A stretch of 64,000 nt of DNA from Pyrinomonadaceae bacterium (lineage in GTDB: Bacteria; Acidobacteriota; Blastocatellia; Pyrinomonadales; Pyrinomonadaceae): the NCBI GenBank assembly GCA_030841105.1, contig JAVEDE010000029.1, positions 1-64,000 on the forward strand. The letters run 5' to 3'. Within the stretch, counting starts at the first letter, position 1; each line of letters starts with the position of its first letter. The notes beneath the pieces were generated by a model. It ran no database searches. It was not told the origin of the DNA and saw only the letters and a program-made list of their open reading frames with translations. The position numbers and the translations under genes were made by a program. Below are positions 33,700 through 42,303 of this stretch, one piece after another.

Positions 33700-34041
33700 T
33701 TAACTCCCGCGATAGGTAGAGTAGCCGAAGGGGCTGACGAGCAGCGGCACGTGGTAATGCGCCGCCGCGTCCGAGACGACGAAGATGATCACGACTTCCG
33801 GGTAAAAACTCTCGCCCCCCTGCGCCACGAAATAATCGGCCGTGTGGAACGTGAGACGGTACGCGCCCTCACGCAAGTCGAACCCGGCGGGCAACAAATC
33901 TCTCAACCGCCCGTCGGCGTCCGTCGTGCCCTGCCCTAACATTTCCCAAGCCTCATACCCACGGACTTCGAGTGTGACGCGCACGCCCGCCGCCGGACGC
34001 CCGCGCGACGTGTCGAGAATGTGTGTGGTGATGGCGCTCAT
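33700..34041 (-). CDS. uraH: 5-hydroxyisourate hydrolase
   Basis: The 113-residue protein is a transthyretin-like hydrolase with THILDTSRGRPAAGV at the start (catalytic His), an internal RL/H strand pattern and the diagnostic C-terminal YSTYRGS. It converts 5-hydroxyisourate to OHCU in the cytosol; a tetramer is expected. No signal peptide is present. It lies between uraD and puuD in pathway order. Confidence 0.96.
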   Translation of the reverse strand: MSAITTHILDTSRGRPAAGVRVTLEVRGYEAWEMLGQGTTDADGRLRDLLPAGFDLREGAYRLTFHTADYFVAQGGESFYPEVVIIFVVSDAAAHYHVPLLVSPFGYSTYRGS

Positions 34042-34050
34042 AAGGAGATA

Positions 34051-34187
34051 GTTTCGGGTTTCAAATTTCAGGCTTCAAATTCCAGATTTTAAGTTCAAGA
34101 CAAAGGATCAGAACCACAGTCCCGAACTTCCAAGTTACATAACGAATACCTCAGTCCTGAAACTTGAATCCTGAAACTTGAAACTGT
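34051..34187. repeat. inverted short-tandem-repeat element inside the purine operon
   Basis: The left arm has TTTCAAATTTCAGG and TTCAAATTCC units; the right arm has CCTGAAACTTGAATCC and TGAAACTTGAAAC. The centre contains CCTCAGTCCTGAAAC, shared with the element at 34711-34792. It lies between uraD and uraH and would be transcribed as a large hairpin. Confidence 0.7.
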
Positions 34188-34193
34188 TCCGAG

Positions 34194-34709
34194 TCATGTC
34201 GTCAACAACTTTTCCAGCCGAAGTTTTGCGATCTTGCTTTGTTCTTCGGCGGCGGTGCGGAGTTCCGCGCCCGGCTCGTTGGGAAGGCGCGCATGCAGGA
34301 GCGCGAGCATCTCTGCGGCCGTCTTGCCCGTCGCGCAGACGATGAAGATGTGACCGAACTTCTCCTCATAGGTGCGGTTGGCTGCGACGAGTTCGTCGAG
34401 CGTTGCCTGCGCCGCGTCGCGCGCGCCCGCCTGTTCCTGCTCCGACCAACCTTCGGCCTGCGCGTGCTGCTCGCGCGCGGCCTTGCGCCCGCCGATCCGT
34501 GGGTGCGCGGCGAACGCTTCCAGCCAGTCGCGCTCGCTTAAACTCCACCAAACTTCGTCGGCCGCCGCGAACAACTCCGTCGCGTCGTCGAACGGACGTT
34601 GCGCCGCGAGCGCACGCGCCCACTCCGTCGAGCCGCAGCACTTGAGCAGTTCCGTCTCAGCCGCCGCCGCGTCCAAAGAGTTCAAGCGTTCGAGAGCTTC
34701 GGTCATCAT
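34194..34709 (-). CDS. uraD: 2-oxo-4-hydroxy-4-carboxy-5-ureidoimidazoline (OHCU) decarboxylase
   Basis: The 171-residue all-helical protein shows the family features FEAFAAHPRIGG-type motif (AHPRIGG, about 67-73, catalytic His and Arg) and a glutamate-containing DEVWW helix before it. ANRTYEEKFGHIFIVCATGK follows near 120-140. It decarboxylates OHCU stereospecifically to S-allantoin. The start is ATGATG at 34709 or 34706. It is flanked on both sides by repeat elements inside the operon. Confidence 0.95.
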   Translation of the reverse strand: MMTEALERLNSLDAAAAETELLKCCGSTEWARALAAQRPFDDATELFAAADEVWWSLSERDWLEAFAAHPRIGGRKAAREQHAQAEGWSEQEQAGARDAAQATLDELVAANRTYEEKFGHIFIVCATGKTAAEMLALLHARLPNEPGAELRTAAEEQSKIAKLRLEKLLTT

Positions 34710-34710
34710 G

Positions 34711-34792
34711 GTTTCAAGTTTCAGGTTTCAAGTTTCAAGTTAGAGAACCGAACACCTCAGTCCTGAAACCTGAAACTTGAAACTTGAAACTT
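34711..34792. repeat. inverted short-tandem-repeat element inside the purine operon
   Basis: The left arm (34711-34742) is built of TTTCAAG/TTTCAGG heptamers, the right arm (34761-34792) of the complementary TGAAACC/TTGAAAC heptamers, with a centre near-identical to that of the neighbouring element. It overlaps the allantoicase stop codon and abuts the uraD start. Confidence 0.8.
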
Positions 34793-35798
34793 ATTCCTCT
34801 TCGACGCTCCCGTAGAGGCGCAGGCGACTGACGCCGCCGTCGGGGTAGATGTTGAAGCGCACGTGCGTGAGCGCGCCCGGCGCGTGCCGCAACTCGTCCG
34901 TGAAGTGGTGGCGCGTGTGCGCCTGCAATTTGGTGCGCGGCAGGATCTCCGTCCACGCGAGATTGGCGAGCGCGCCTGCGTCGCCAACAGTGGGCGCGTC
35001 CGCGCCTTCGAGCGAACAGCTTTCGGGAAAGTTGCCTTTGAAGTGCGACGTATCAACTTCGACTTGATGAATCCGACCGCGCGCGCCGAGTTTGATGACG
35101 ACCCAATCGTGGCCGGGGCCGCGCCGCCGCTTCGTCTCCCAGCCGTCGCTCATGTTGGCGGCGCGGCCGGGCATGATCAGATTGTGGCGATGACCGAAGA
35201 ACATGTCGCTGCACGCGAGCACGAGTCCGCCCGACTCGACCGCCGCCAGATCAATGCGACCGCCGCGCGCAGCAGCGGTGCGCGCCCGGTCGGGCACGAC
35301 CTCGCCGTAGACGCGCAGCCGCGCGACGCCGCCGTCCGGGTAAATCTTGAAGCGCAGGTGCGTCGCGCGTTCTGTGTCTGCAATCGGAAACGGATTTTGC
35401 GAATCGCCGCGCAGGTCGGAGACGGGCAACACCTCGCGCCACTCGATTGCTTCATCCAGCAGTTGCTCGATTGTGGGCTGGCCGTCCACGGCGCAGGCTT
35501 CGAGCGAACACTGCTCCGGGTAGTTGCCTTTGAAGAACGCTGTGTCCACGACGACGCCGCGAAGACGGCCGGGCAAGCCGAGACGAATGATGCACCAGTC
35601 GAAGCCGGGCGTGCGACGACGGCGCGACTCCCAACCGTCCATCCACTTGCCGCGATCCGTGTACTTGCCTTCGAGGAAGACGGGCGCGCTCGCCTTCAAC
35701 AGATTCTCCTTCGGCGCGAAGAAATCGTCGTTGGCGTAAAGCACCGCGCCGCCCACGCGCTCCGCGGCCAGATCAACTAGCTCGGTAAAATCCGTCAT
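34791..35798 (-). CDS. alc: allantoicase
   Basis: The 335-residue protein is two similar jelly-roll halves, as known for allantoicase: each has DGWESRRRR / DGWETKRRRGPGHDW followed by a strand with D-T-x-F-K-G-N-(Y/F)-P-E (DTAFFKGNYPE and DTSHFKGNFPE). It hydrolyses allantoate to ureidoglycolate and urea. It overlaps allB by four bases (ATGA), implying translational coupling. The next pathway enzyme, ureidoglycolate lyase, is not in this window. Confidence 0.96.
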   Translation of the reverse strand: MTDFTELVDLAAERVGGAVLYANDDFFAPKENLLKASAPVFLEGKYTDRGKWMDGWESRRRRTPGFDWCIIRLGLPGRLRGVVVDTAFFKGNYPEQCSLEACAVDGQPTIEQLLDEAIEWREVLPVSDLRGDSQNPFPIADTERATHLRFKIYPDGGVARLRVYGEVVPDRARTAAARGGRIDLAAVESGGLVLACSDMFFGHRHNLIMPGRAANMSDGWETKRRRGPGHDWVVIKLGARGRIHQVEVDTSHFKGNFPESCSLEGADAPTVGDAGALANLAWTEILPRTKLQAHTRHHFTDELRHAPGALTHVRFNIYPDGGVSRLRLYGSVEEE

Positions 35799-37204
35799 CG
35801 CCCTTCACCTCGCGCGAGCAGCGCGCCCGCCGGTTCGTTCATGAACGCGCCGCGATCGTAAATCTTCGCGCCGCGCAAATAGGTCGCCTCGACCACTCCG
35901 CTCAAAGTTCGCCCCGCATACGGCGTCAATTTGTGACGATGTTCGAGCAACTCAGGCTCGACGCGAAACTGTTCGTCGGGTCGGAAGACGACGAGGTCGG
36001 CGTCGCACCCGGCGCGAATCGCGCCCTTGCGCCCATCCAACTCGACGAGACGCGCGGGCGCGGAGGCCACCCACTCCGCCACGCGCTCGATTGAATGGCC
36101 GCGCGCGCGCGCCTCCGTCCACACGGCGGGCAGGCGCAGTTGGAGCGAGGCGATGCCGCCCCACGCCTTGAGGAAGTCGCCCTCTTCGCGTCGCTTCAAC
36201 TCAGGCGGGCACGGCGAATGGTCGGAGACGATCATGTCGAGCGCGCCCGCGGCGAGCGCGTCCCAGAGTCGCTCGCGGTTCTCGCGCTCGCGCACGGGCG
36301 GGCAGCATTTAAATTCGGTCGCGCCGTCGGGCACGTCTTCCGCCGCGAACGTCAGGTAGTGCGGGCAGGTCTCGGCCGTGAACGGCAGCCCCTCGGCTTT
36401 CGCCGCGCGCAGGAGTTGGAGCGACGCGGACGACGAGTGATGAACGATGTGCGTGCGCGCGCCCGTCTCGCGGCACAGGCGCACCATCAAACGGACGGCC
36501 TCGTCCTCCGCCGCTTTGGGGCGCGAACGTAGAAACGTCTCGTAACGACGCGCGCTGTTGTCTTCGTCGTCGCTCGCGTGCTCGACGGCGGCGAGCGCGG
36601 CTTCGATCGGCGCGGGCGTCTCGGCGTGGACGATCAGGAGCGCGCCCATGCGTGCCAACTCCGGCATCGCCGCGCGCAAGTCTGCTTCGGTGACGTGCTC
36701 GAACTCGTCCACGCCCGACGGCACGAGAAAACACTTGAAGCCGAACACGCCGCCCGCGAACATGCGCGGCAACTCCGCAATGTTGCCCGGCACGACGCCG
36801 CCCCAGAAGCCCACGTCAACGTGGCACTTCCCTTCTGCTGCCGCGCGCTTCGTCTCCAAGCTCTCGCGCGTCGTCGTCGCCGGGATGCTGTTGAGCGGCA
36901 TCTCGACGAGCGTCGTCACGCCCCCGGCCGCCGCCGCGCGTGTCGCCGTTGTGAAACCTTCCCAATCGGTGCGCCCCGGTTCGTTGATGTGGACGTGCGT
37001 GTCAACCAATCCCGGCAACAGGATCGCCGCGTCGTCAACTTCGACGAGCGGACGCCCGTGCGTCGTCCCGTCGAACTCCCCGACCATGACGATGCGACCC
37101 CCGCGGACGTGGACGGCCGCGGGCGCGCACCCGGCGGGAACGACGACGCGGCGGGCGCGGATGACGAACTCGGATTCGTTCTTATGCGCTGTCAGATTTG
37201 CCAC
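35795..37204 (-). CDS. allB: allantoinase
   Basis: Start chosen at the GTG at 37204 (protein 469 residues, VANLTAHKNESEF), since a longer frame runs back through the upstream subunit gene. Cyclic amidohydrolase motifs are present: GLVDTHVHINEPGR (metal HxH), GFKCFLVPSG (the carboxylated Lys position), IVHAET, HIVHHSSS and VSDHSPCPPE (final Asp). It opens the hydantoin ring of S-allantoin to allantoate. The start overlaps the 3' end of the FAD subunit gene by 23 bases, and its stop overlaps alc by four bases. Confidence 0.95.
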   Translation of the reverse strand: MANLTAHKNESEFVIRARRVVVPAGCAPAAVHVRGGRIVMVGEFDGTTHGRPLVEVDDAAILLPGLVDTHVHINEPGRTDWEGFTTATRAAAAGGVTTLVEMPLNSIPATTTRESLETKRAAAEGKCHVDVGFWGGVVPGNIAELPRMFAGGVFGFKCFLVPSGVDEFEHVTEADLRAAMPELARMGALLIVHAETPAPIEAALAAVEHASDDEDNSARRYETFLRSRPKAAEDEAVRLMVRLCRETGARTHIVHHSSSASLQLLRAAKAEGLPFTAETCPHYLTFAAEDVPDGATEFKCCPPVRERENRERLWDALAAGALDMIVSDHSPCPPELKRREEGDFLKAWGGIASLQLRLPAVWTEARARGHSIERVAEWVASAPARLVELDGRKGAIRAGCDADLVVFRPDEQFRVEPELLEHRHKLTPYAGRTLSGVVEATYLRGAKIYDRGAFMNEPAGALLARGEGR

Positions 37205-38072
37205 CGTCAATCTTGAGAGTTGATAAAAAGTCGGCCAACAAATTCGCGGCCACGCGCGCGCGATATTCTGCCGTCGAGCGCATGTCGTCAATCGGCACGA
37301 TCTCCTGCACGAGCGACGCGCAGGCGGCTTTGATCGTCGCCTCGTCGGGCGTCTGATCGCGCAGCACGTCCTCCGTCCGCGCGCAGCGCACGACCGTGGG
37401 CGCGACGCTCCCGAGTCCGATGCGCGCGTCTCTGATGCGCCCGTCGCTTGCGAGGCGCGCGCCCGCGGCGAAGCAAATTTTCGAGATAGCCTGCGCCTTG
37501 CGCGTGCCGACCTTGCGATAGTAAGTGTGCAAGTCGCCCGTCGTGCGCGGCAGCCGGATGCTACGCAAGAGTTCGTCCGGTCGCATGTCCATCTGCTTGT
37601 AGCCGGTGTGAAAGTCTCGATAGGCGACGCGGCGCGTGCCGCTCGCGGAGACGAGTTCGAGTTCGGCGTCGTAGACGAGCAGGGCGGGCGGCGAGTCGGC
37701 GGCGGGCGAGGCGTTGACGACGTTGCCGCCGAGCGTGCCGCGGTTCTGGATGGCGATGCCGCCCGTCTCGCGCGCCGCCGCGCAGAGGAGCGGAAACTCG
37801 CGCCGCACGTCCGCGTCGCGTTGAATCTCCGTGTAAGACGTGAGCGCGCCGAGCGTGACGTGTTCCGGCGTGACCTCGATGCCGCGCAACTCCGGCAGAT
37901 GTCGGATGCTCAAAAAATTCTTGTGCTTGAGCGCGCCGAACTCAAGCAGCACCATCAAGTCCGTGCCGCCCGCAAACGCACGCCACATGCCCGGCTCGCG
38001 CGCCAGCAGTTCGAGCGCGTCGCTCAGAGTTTTCGGCGCGCGCAAGTGATAGTCGGGCAAGTAGGCTCTCAC
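37182..38072 (-). CDS. xanthine dehydrogenase FAD-binding subunit
   Basis: The GTG start at 38072 gives a GTGA overlap with the iron-sulfur subunit gene and a 296-residue protein. It has YLPDYHLRAPKTLSDALELL, FAGGTDLMVLL (FAD pyrophosphate loop), a second flavin loop RGTLGGNVVNASPAAD, and the C-terminal CO dehydrogenase flavoprotein domain. It passes electrons from the Fe-S clusters to NAD or another acceptor. Longer in-frame starts lie inside the upstream gene and encode an Arg-rich non-conserved peptide, so I reject them. Confidence 0.94.
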   Translation of the reverse strand: MRAYLPDYHLRAPKTLSDALELLAREPGMWRAFAGGTDLMVLLEFGALKHKNFLSIRHLPELRGIEVTPEHVTLGALTSYTEIQRDADVRREFPLLCAAARETGGIAIQNRGTLGGNVVNASPAADSPPALLVYDAELELVSASGTRRVAYRDFHTGYKQMDMRPDELLRSIRLPRTTGDLHTYYRKVGTRKAQAISKICFAAGARLASDGRIRDARIGLGSVAPTVVRCARTEDVLRDQTPDEATIKAACASLVQEIVPIDDMRSTAEYRARVAANLLADFLSTLKIDGGKSDSA

Positions 38073-38569
38073 GCTTTGACTCCCGCACGTTCGCAGGCGC
38101 GCACCACGGCGTCGAAGATCTTCATGTAGCCCGTGCAGCGGCAGAGATTCCCGGCGAGGCCGTGGCGGATGTCTGCGTCGGTCGGCTGCGGAGTGTGTGC
38201 GAGCAGACTCACGGCGGCCAAGACCATCCCCGGCGTGCAGATGCCGCACTGCGCGCCGCCGCATTCGATGAACGCCTGCTGGACGGCGTGAAGCTCTGCG
38301 CCGCCTGCGGTGACGCCCTCGATGGTCTGAACTTGCGCGCCCTCGACTTGCAGCACGGGCACGAGACAACTGTTGACGAGTTCGCCGTCAATCAACACGG
38401 AGCACGCGCCGCACTCGCCCTCGCCGCAGCCCTCCTTCGTGCCCGTCAAATGTAAATCTTCGCGCAGCACGTCGAGCAAGCGCGCCATCGGCCTGACGCG
38501 CAAAGTGTGCGTTGTGCCGTTCACAGTGCAACGCACGTCTGCCTCGCGGCTCATCTCTTCGTCGCTCAT
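38069..38569 (-). CDS. xanthine dehydrogenase 2Fe-2S subunit
   Basis: The 166-residue protein has the plant-ferredoxin cluster CGEGECGACSV plus a further Cys in NSCLVP, and the second helical cluster domain with CGICTPGMV and NLCRCTGY. It is the usual small subunit of three-subunit molybdenum hydroxylases. It overlaps both neighbours by four bases, so stoichiometric expression with the other subunits is expected. Confidence 0.95.
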   Translation of the reverse strand: MSDEEMSREADVRCTVNGTTHTLRVRPMARLLDVLREDLHLTGTKEGCGEGECGACSVLIDGELVNSCLVPVLQVEGAQVQTIEGVTAGGAELHAVQQAFIECGGAQCGICTPGMVLAAVSLLAHTPQPTDADIRHGLAGNLCRCTGYMKIFDAVVRACERAGVKA

Positions 38570-40824
38570 CTGTTCTCGTTCAACCCCCGCATCAACGCTT
38601 CGGGCATCAGCGGGACGTGCGTGAAGCGGACGCCCGTCGCCTGTTCGATGGCGTTCAGGATGGCGGGCGCGCCGCCGTCCATCGGCAGTTCGCCGATCCC
38701 TTTCGCGCCGCCCGCCGGGCCGTACTGGTAAGGCTGCTCCTCGAAGTGGACGCGGATCGGCGGCAGGTCGGCCGAGGTCGGCATGACGTAGTTGGTCATC
38801 TGGTTATTGATCATGCGCCCGTCTTGCCACACCACGTTCTCGTAGAGCGTGAAGCCGATGGCCTGCGCCACGCCGCCCTCGATCTGCCCTGCGGCGAGGA
38901 TGGGGTGGACGACTTTCCCCACCTCCTGCACCGCGACGAAATCGTCAACGCGCGTCTCATACGTCAGCGTGTCAACCGTCACTTCCGCCACGTAGACCGC
39001 CCACGCGTAAGCTCCGTAGGCGTCGCCCTGATACTTCTCGTCGTCCCAATGCACGCCCGGCGGCGGCTTGTACTGGCTGAACGACTTCAAAGCCCCGTAG
39101 CGTTCGACGTACTGGCGACACGCCTCGCGCCATCCGTCCTGCGTGTATTCTTCAGTTAACAGCCCCGCGCCCTGCAACGTCTGGCGCAGGCCGACGGCGG
39201 CCGACTCGACGAGTTTGCCTACGATCATGCAGGTGCGCGAAGCGACCGTCGGGCCGCTGTCGGGAACGTTGCCCGTGTCGGGCTGCGCCATCTCGACCAG
39301 ATCATAATCGAGTCCGAGTGCGTTCGACGCGATCTGCGCGAAGATGGTGTTTGTGCCCTGCCCGATCTCCGTGCTCGCGGCGAGGACGCGCACGCGCCCC
39401 TCCGCGTCGGCTTCCGCGCCGACGATTGATTTCAGATAGTCTTCGCCCGACCCCGTAAAGCCCGCGCCGTGCATGAACGAGGCGAAGCCGATGCCGCGTT
39501 TCTGCGTGCTGTTGTTCTCCGCGTTCTCGCGCGCGAAGCGTTCGCGCTTGGCCTCGTAGTCAGTCAACTCGAAGGCGCGGTCGAGCAGGCCCGCCATGTC
39601 CACCGGCTCGCGGATCACTTGGCCGGTCGCCGTCGTCTCGCCCTCACGTATGAAGTTGCGGCGGCGAAACTCCGCGGGCGACAGACCGACCGCCCCGGCC
39701 ACCTTGTCCAACTGCCGCTCCAAAGCGAAGATTGACTGCGGCGCGCCGAAGCCGCGAAACGCCCCGTGCGGCGGCACGTTCGTGGCGACGGCGCGACTAC
39801 GCACGCGCACGTTCGGGCACGTGTAAGGCCCCGCCGCGTGGATCGTGCCGCGCGACAGCACCACGGCCGAGAGCGTCGCATAAGCCCCGCCGTCAACGAC
39901 GAACTCGATGTCCATCGCGACCAACTTTCCTTCACGCGTGACGGCCGTGCGGTGGCGCGTCAACGACGGGTGTCGCTTCGTCGTGGCGACCATGTCCTCG
40001 GCGCGGTCGTAAATGATCTTTACCGGCCGTCCGCCCGCCTTCCAGGACAGCAGCGCGGCATGCCCGCCGATCATCGAAGGGTATTCTTCCTTGCCGCCGA
40101 AGCCGCCACCCGTCTCACACTGCACGACGCGCACGCGCTCCGGCGGCAGCGCGAACAACTTCAACAGAGCCTTGTGGACGTAATAGGGGCACTGCATCGA
40201 ACCCCAGACGGTGACGCCCTCCGCGGCGTTTGCCACGGCGATGACGCCGTTCGTCTCGATGTACAACTGCTCCTGCGCGCCCGTCGAGTATTCGCCTTCG
40301 ACGATCAAGAGGTCTGGTTGCGCCCACACCTCGTCCACGTCCCCCTTGTCCACGAGGTACGTCTTGAACACGTTGTCCTCGCCCCAGACGATCTCTTTCC
40401 CGGCGAGCGATTCTTCGAGCGTGAAGACGGCCGGGAGCGGTTCGATGTCAACCGTGACGGCGCGACGCGCGCGTTCGAGCAGGTGCTTGTCCTCGTGCGC
40501 GAGCAACAGCACCGGCTCCTCCGCGTGGTTGACGAACCCGTCGGCGAGGTAGGGTTGATCAAGGAGGATGAGCGCGACGGCGTTCTCGCCCGGAATGTCC
40601 TTCGCCGTCACGACGACGAACTCGTCCCAAGGGATGCCCTCGCCGAACGTCACGGCGCGGATGCGCCCGCGCGCGACGGGCGAGCGCACGGTCGCGCCGT
40701 AGAGCATGCCCGGCATGCTCAGGTCGTCAACATAGCGCGCCGCGCCTGTGACCTTGCTGCGCCCCTCTTTGCGCGGGACAGGTTTTCCGACGATCTCCGT
40801 TTGCATGTTTCGTATTTGCGGCAT
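38566..40824 (-). CDS. xanthine dehydrogenase molybdopterin-binding subunit
   Basis: The roughly 752-residue subunit has the N-terminal aldehyde oxidase/XDH a/b hammerhead (KVTGAARYVDDLSMPGMLY) and the Mo-co regions GGGFGGKEEYP, RGFGAPQ and EIGQGTNTI. The C-terminal GAKGIGELPMDGGAPAI carries the catalytic Glu. It hydroxylates hypoxanthine or xanthine to urate; that substrate is assigned from the operon, since sequence alone cannot exclude another purine or aldehyde. It is the first gene of the operon. Starts at 40806 and 40887 are also possible. No XdhC-type Mo-co maturation gene is present. Confidence 0.92.
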   Translation of the reverse strand: MPQIRNMQTEIVGKPVPRKEGRSKVTGAARYVDDLSMPGMLYGATVRSPVARGRIRAVTFGEGIPWDEFVVVTAKDIPGENAVALILLDQPYLADGFVNHAEEPVLLLAHEDKHLLERARRAVTVDIEPLPAVFTLEESLAGKEIVWGEDNVFKTYLVDKGDVDEVWAQPDLLIVEGEYSTGAQEQLYIETNGVIAVANAAEGVTVWGSMQCPYYVHKALLKLFALPPERVRVVQCETGGGFGGKEEYPSMIGGHAALLSWKAGGRPVKIIYDRAEDMVATTKRHPSLTRHRTAVTREGKLVAMDIEFVVDGGAYATLSAVVLSRGTIHAAGPYTCPNVRVRSRAVATNVPPHGAFRGFGAPQSIFALERQLDKVAGAVGLSPAEFRRRNFIREGETTATGQVIREPVDMAGLLDRAFELTDYEAKRERFARENAENNSTQKRGIGFASFMHGAGFTGSGEDYLKSIVGAEADAEGRVRVLAASTEIGQGTNTIFAQIASNALGLDYDLVEMAQPDTGNVPDSGPTVASRTCMIVGKLVESAAVGLRQTLQGAGLLTEEYTQDGWREACRQYVERYGALKSFSQYKPPPGVHWDDEKYQGDAYGAYAWAVYVAEVTVDTLTYETRVDDFVAVQEVGKVVHPILAAGQIEGGVAQAIGFTLYENVVWQDGRMINNQMTNYVMPTSADLPPIRVHFEEQPYQYGPAGGAKGIGELPMDGGAPAILNAIEQATGVRFTHVPLMPEALMRGLNENR

Positions 40825-40974
40825 CTCTGACCGAAGAGTTGCGCTATTCTGCTTGCGCCGCTTGCCTATGTCAATCGCCGCGATCAACTCGCGATGCTGC
40901 GCGCGAGGCGGCTGACTCCCGGACGTTAGCGGCTTGGCCTTTTGTGATAGTATTTGCCAGAGGTGTCAGAGACT

Positions 40975-41199
40975 ATGAGTTCACTGAAAATTATTATTGA
41001 AAAGCACCCTGACGGTTATGTCGCATACCCTTTAGGTCTGAAAGGCGTCGTCGTCGGCGAAGGTGATAGTTACGAGGAAGCGTTGGCCGATGTCGAATCG
41101 GCCATCCGGTTTCACGTGGAGACCTTCGGGAGCGATGTCTTGGAAAGCGAATCTCCTGTGTTGGAAGTCTTTGTGGCGGAATCGAGAGTAGCGGCTTAG
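40975..41199 (+). CDS. hicB: HicB-like antitoxin
   Basis: The 74-residue protein has the partial RNase H fold of HicB: IIIEKHPDGYVAYPLGLKGVVVGEGDSYEEALADVESAIRFH in outline. It lacks the C-terminal DNA-binding extension seen in longer HicB forms, so autoregulation would need another route. An AGAGGTG precedes the ATG. The stop overlaps the HicA start by one base. Confidence 0.9.
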   Translation: MSSLKIIIEKHPDGYVAYPLGLKGVVVGEGDSYEEALADVESAIRFHVETFGSDVLESESPVLEVFVAESRVAA

Positions 41200-41438
41200 T
41201 GAATAAGTTCCCCAGCGATGCGCCGAAAAACAGGGTAGTCAAGGCACTCGGCGTGCTCGGCTTCAGGGTGGTGCGAGAGCGAGAACACATTGCGATGGCG
41301 CGGGCTAATCCCGACGGCACACAGACGCCTTTGACCATGCCTAATCACGCGCGGCTTAAGAGTTCAACCTTGAGGACAATCTGCTCGCAGGCCGGGATCT
41401 CGCGTGAGGATTTCTTGAAGGCTTACGAGCAAAGTTGA
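41199..41438 (+). CDS. hicA: HicA-like mRNA interferase toxin
   Basis: The 79-residue protein has the dsRNA-binding-like HicA fold, with VVKALGVLGFRVVREREHIAM (the catalytic His follows the usual GF-x-x-x-R-x-x-x-H spacing), TMPNHARLKSSTLRTICSQAGISREDF. It starts with GTG overlapping the HicB stop. Toxin second is the reverse of the classic hicAB order but is common. HicA cleaves mRNA independent of the ribosome until bound by HicB. Confidence 0.9.
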   Translation: MNKFPSDAPKNRVVKALGVLGFRVVREREHIAMARANPDGTQTPLTMPNHARLKSSTLRTICSQAGISREDFLKAYEQS

Positions 41439-41524
41439 ATTGAAGTTCGTCGTCCGGTTTTCGCCGCGTCAAGTAACTCGTTCCGGGCAACTGCCCTCAG
41501 ATCACCTTAACGTTCTGACTACAG

Positions 41525-42169
41525 ATGAGCGAACCAATTTCCGACAACAACGAACCCGTCGCGCAGCGGAACACGCAGGCCAACCTCGAACGCCTGCTGA
41601 GCGACATCATCGAGCAGCCGGAGCGGCGCGGCGAGATCGCGACCCAGATCGAGACCATCTTCGCGCAGGACAAGGCCGTCCTCGTGCTCGACATGAGCGG
41701 CTTCTCGCGCACGACGCGCCACCACGGCATCGTCTCCTTCCTCTTGATGATTCACCAGATGAAGTTGCTCGCGCGCCCCGCCATCGAAACTAACCGCGGC
41801 ATCCTCGTGAAGGCCGAGGCCGACAACCTCTTCTGCCTGTTCGACACGGCGACCGACGCCATCGGCGCGGCCAACGAGATCGTCCAACGCCTCAACACGG
41901 TCAACGTCCTGCTGCCCGAAGACCGACGCCTCTACGCCTCGGTCGGCATCGGCTACGGCCGCATCCTCAACGTGGGCGACGAGGATTTGTTCGGCGACGA
42001 AGTGAACCTCGCGAGCAAACTGGGCGAGGACGTGGCCGCGCGCGGCGTGGTGCTGTTGACGGCGAACGCGCAGGCGCAGGTGCAGGACACGGGCATCCGT
42101 ACACGCGAGGAAGTGATCAGCGTCTCCGGCATCTCGCTGGCGTATCACGTAGTAGAGGGGATGAGTTGA
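41525..42169 (+). CDS. class III nucleotide cyclase-domain protein
   Basis: The 214-residue protein has a helical N-terminus (about 1-50) and a single cyclase homology domain. First metal Asp is in VLDMSGFSR, second in KAEADNLFCLF (with the substrate-selecting Lys), and DLFGDEVNLASKLGE carries the transition-state Asn. The Arg normally four residues after this Asn is Lys here, so activity is uncertain. There is no membrane or sensor domain. It begins 86 bases after hicA and has its own terminator. Confidence 0.86.
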   Translation: MSEPISDNNEPVAQRNTQANLERLLSDIIEQPERRGEIATQIETIFAQDKAVLVLDMSGFSRTTRHHGIVSFLLMIHQMKLLARPAIETNRGILVKAEADNLFCLFDTATDAIGAANEIVQRLNTVNVLLPEDRRLYASVGIGYGRILNVGDEDLFGDEVNLASKLGEDVAARGVVLLTANAQAQVQDTGIRTREEVISVSGISLAYHVVEGMS

Positions 42170-42235
42170 GGTGTGTCTAAACATCGCGGCGGCGCGAAGT
42201 GTGTGCGCGGAGAGACGCGGAGACACCTTGATTTG

Positions 42236-42284
42236 AAGACGCGTACAGCCGGGCGGTGAGATACCGTCCGGCTGTACGCGTCTT
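42236..42284. terminator. hairpin terminator between convergent genes
   Basis: Two 21-base arms (42236-42256 and 42264-42284) pair with one G-T wobble around a 7-base loop, between the cyclase and the S9A peptidase. Confidence 0.8.
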
Positions 42285-42303
42285 GCGCGCTGTGTTGACG
42301 CCG

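Noticed and set aside
34711..34792. CRISPR or phage attachment site
   Set aside because: Heptamer repeats in inverted arms without spacers, tRNA or integrase nearby.
37182..38369. 395-residue form of the FAD subunit
   Set aside because: The extra N-terminal 99 codons lie inside the iron-sulfur gene in another frame; the GTGA overlap at 38072 gives the normal length.
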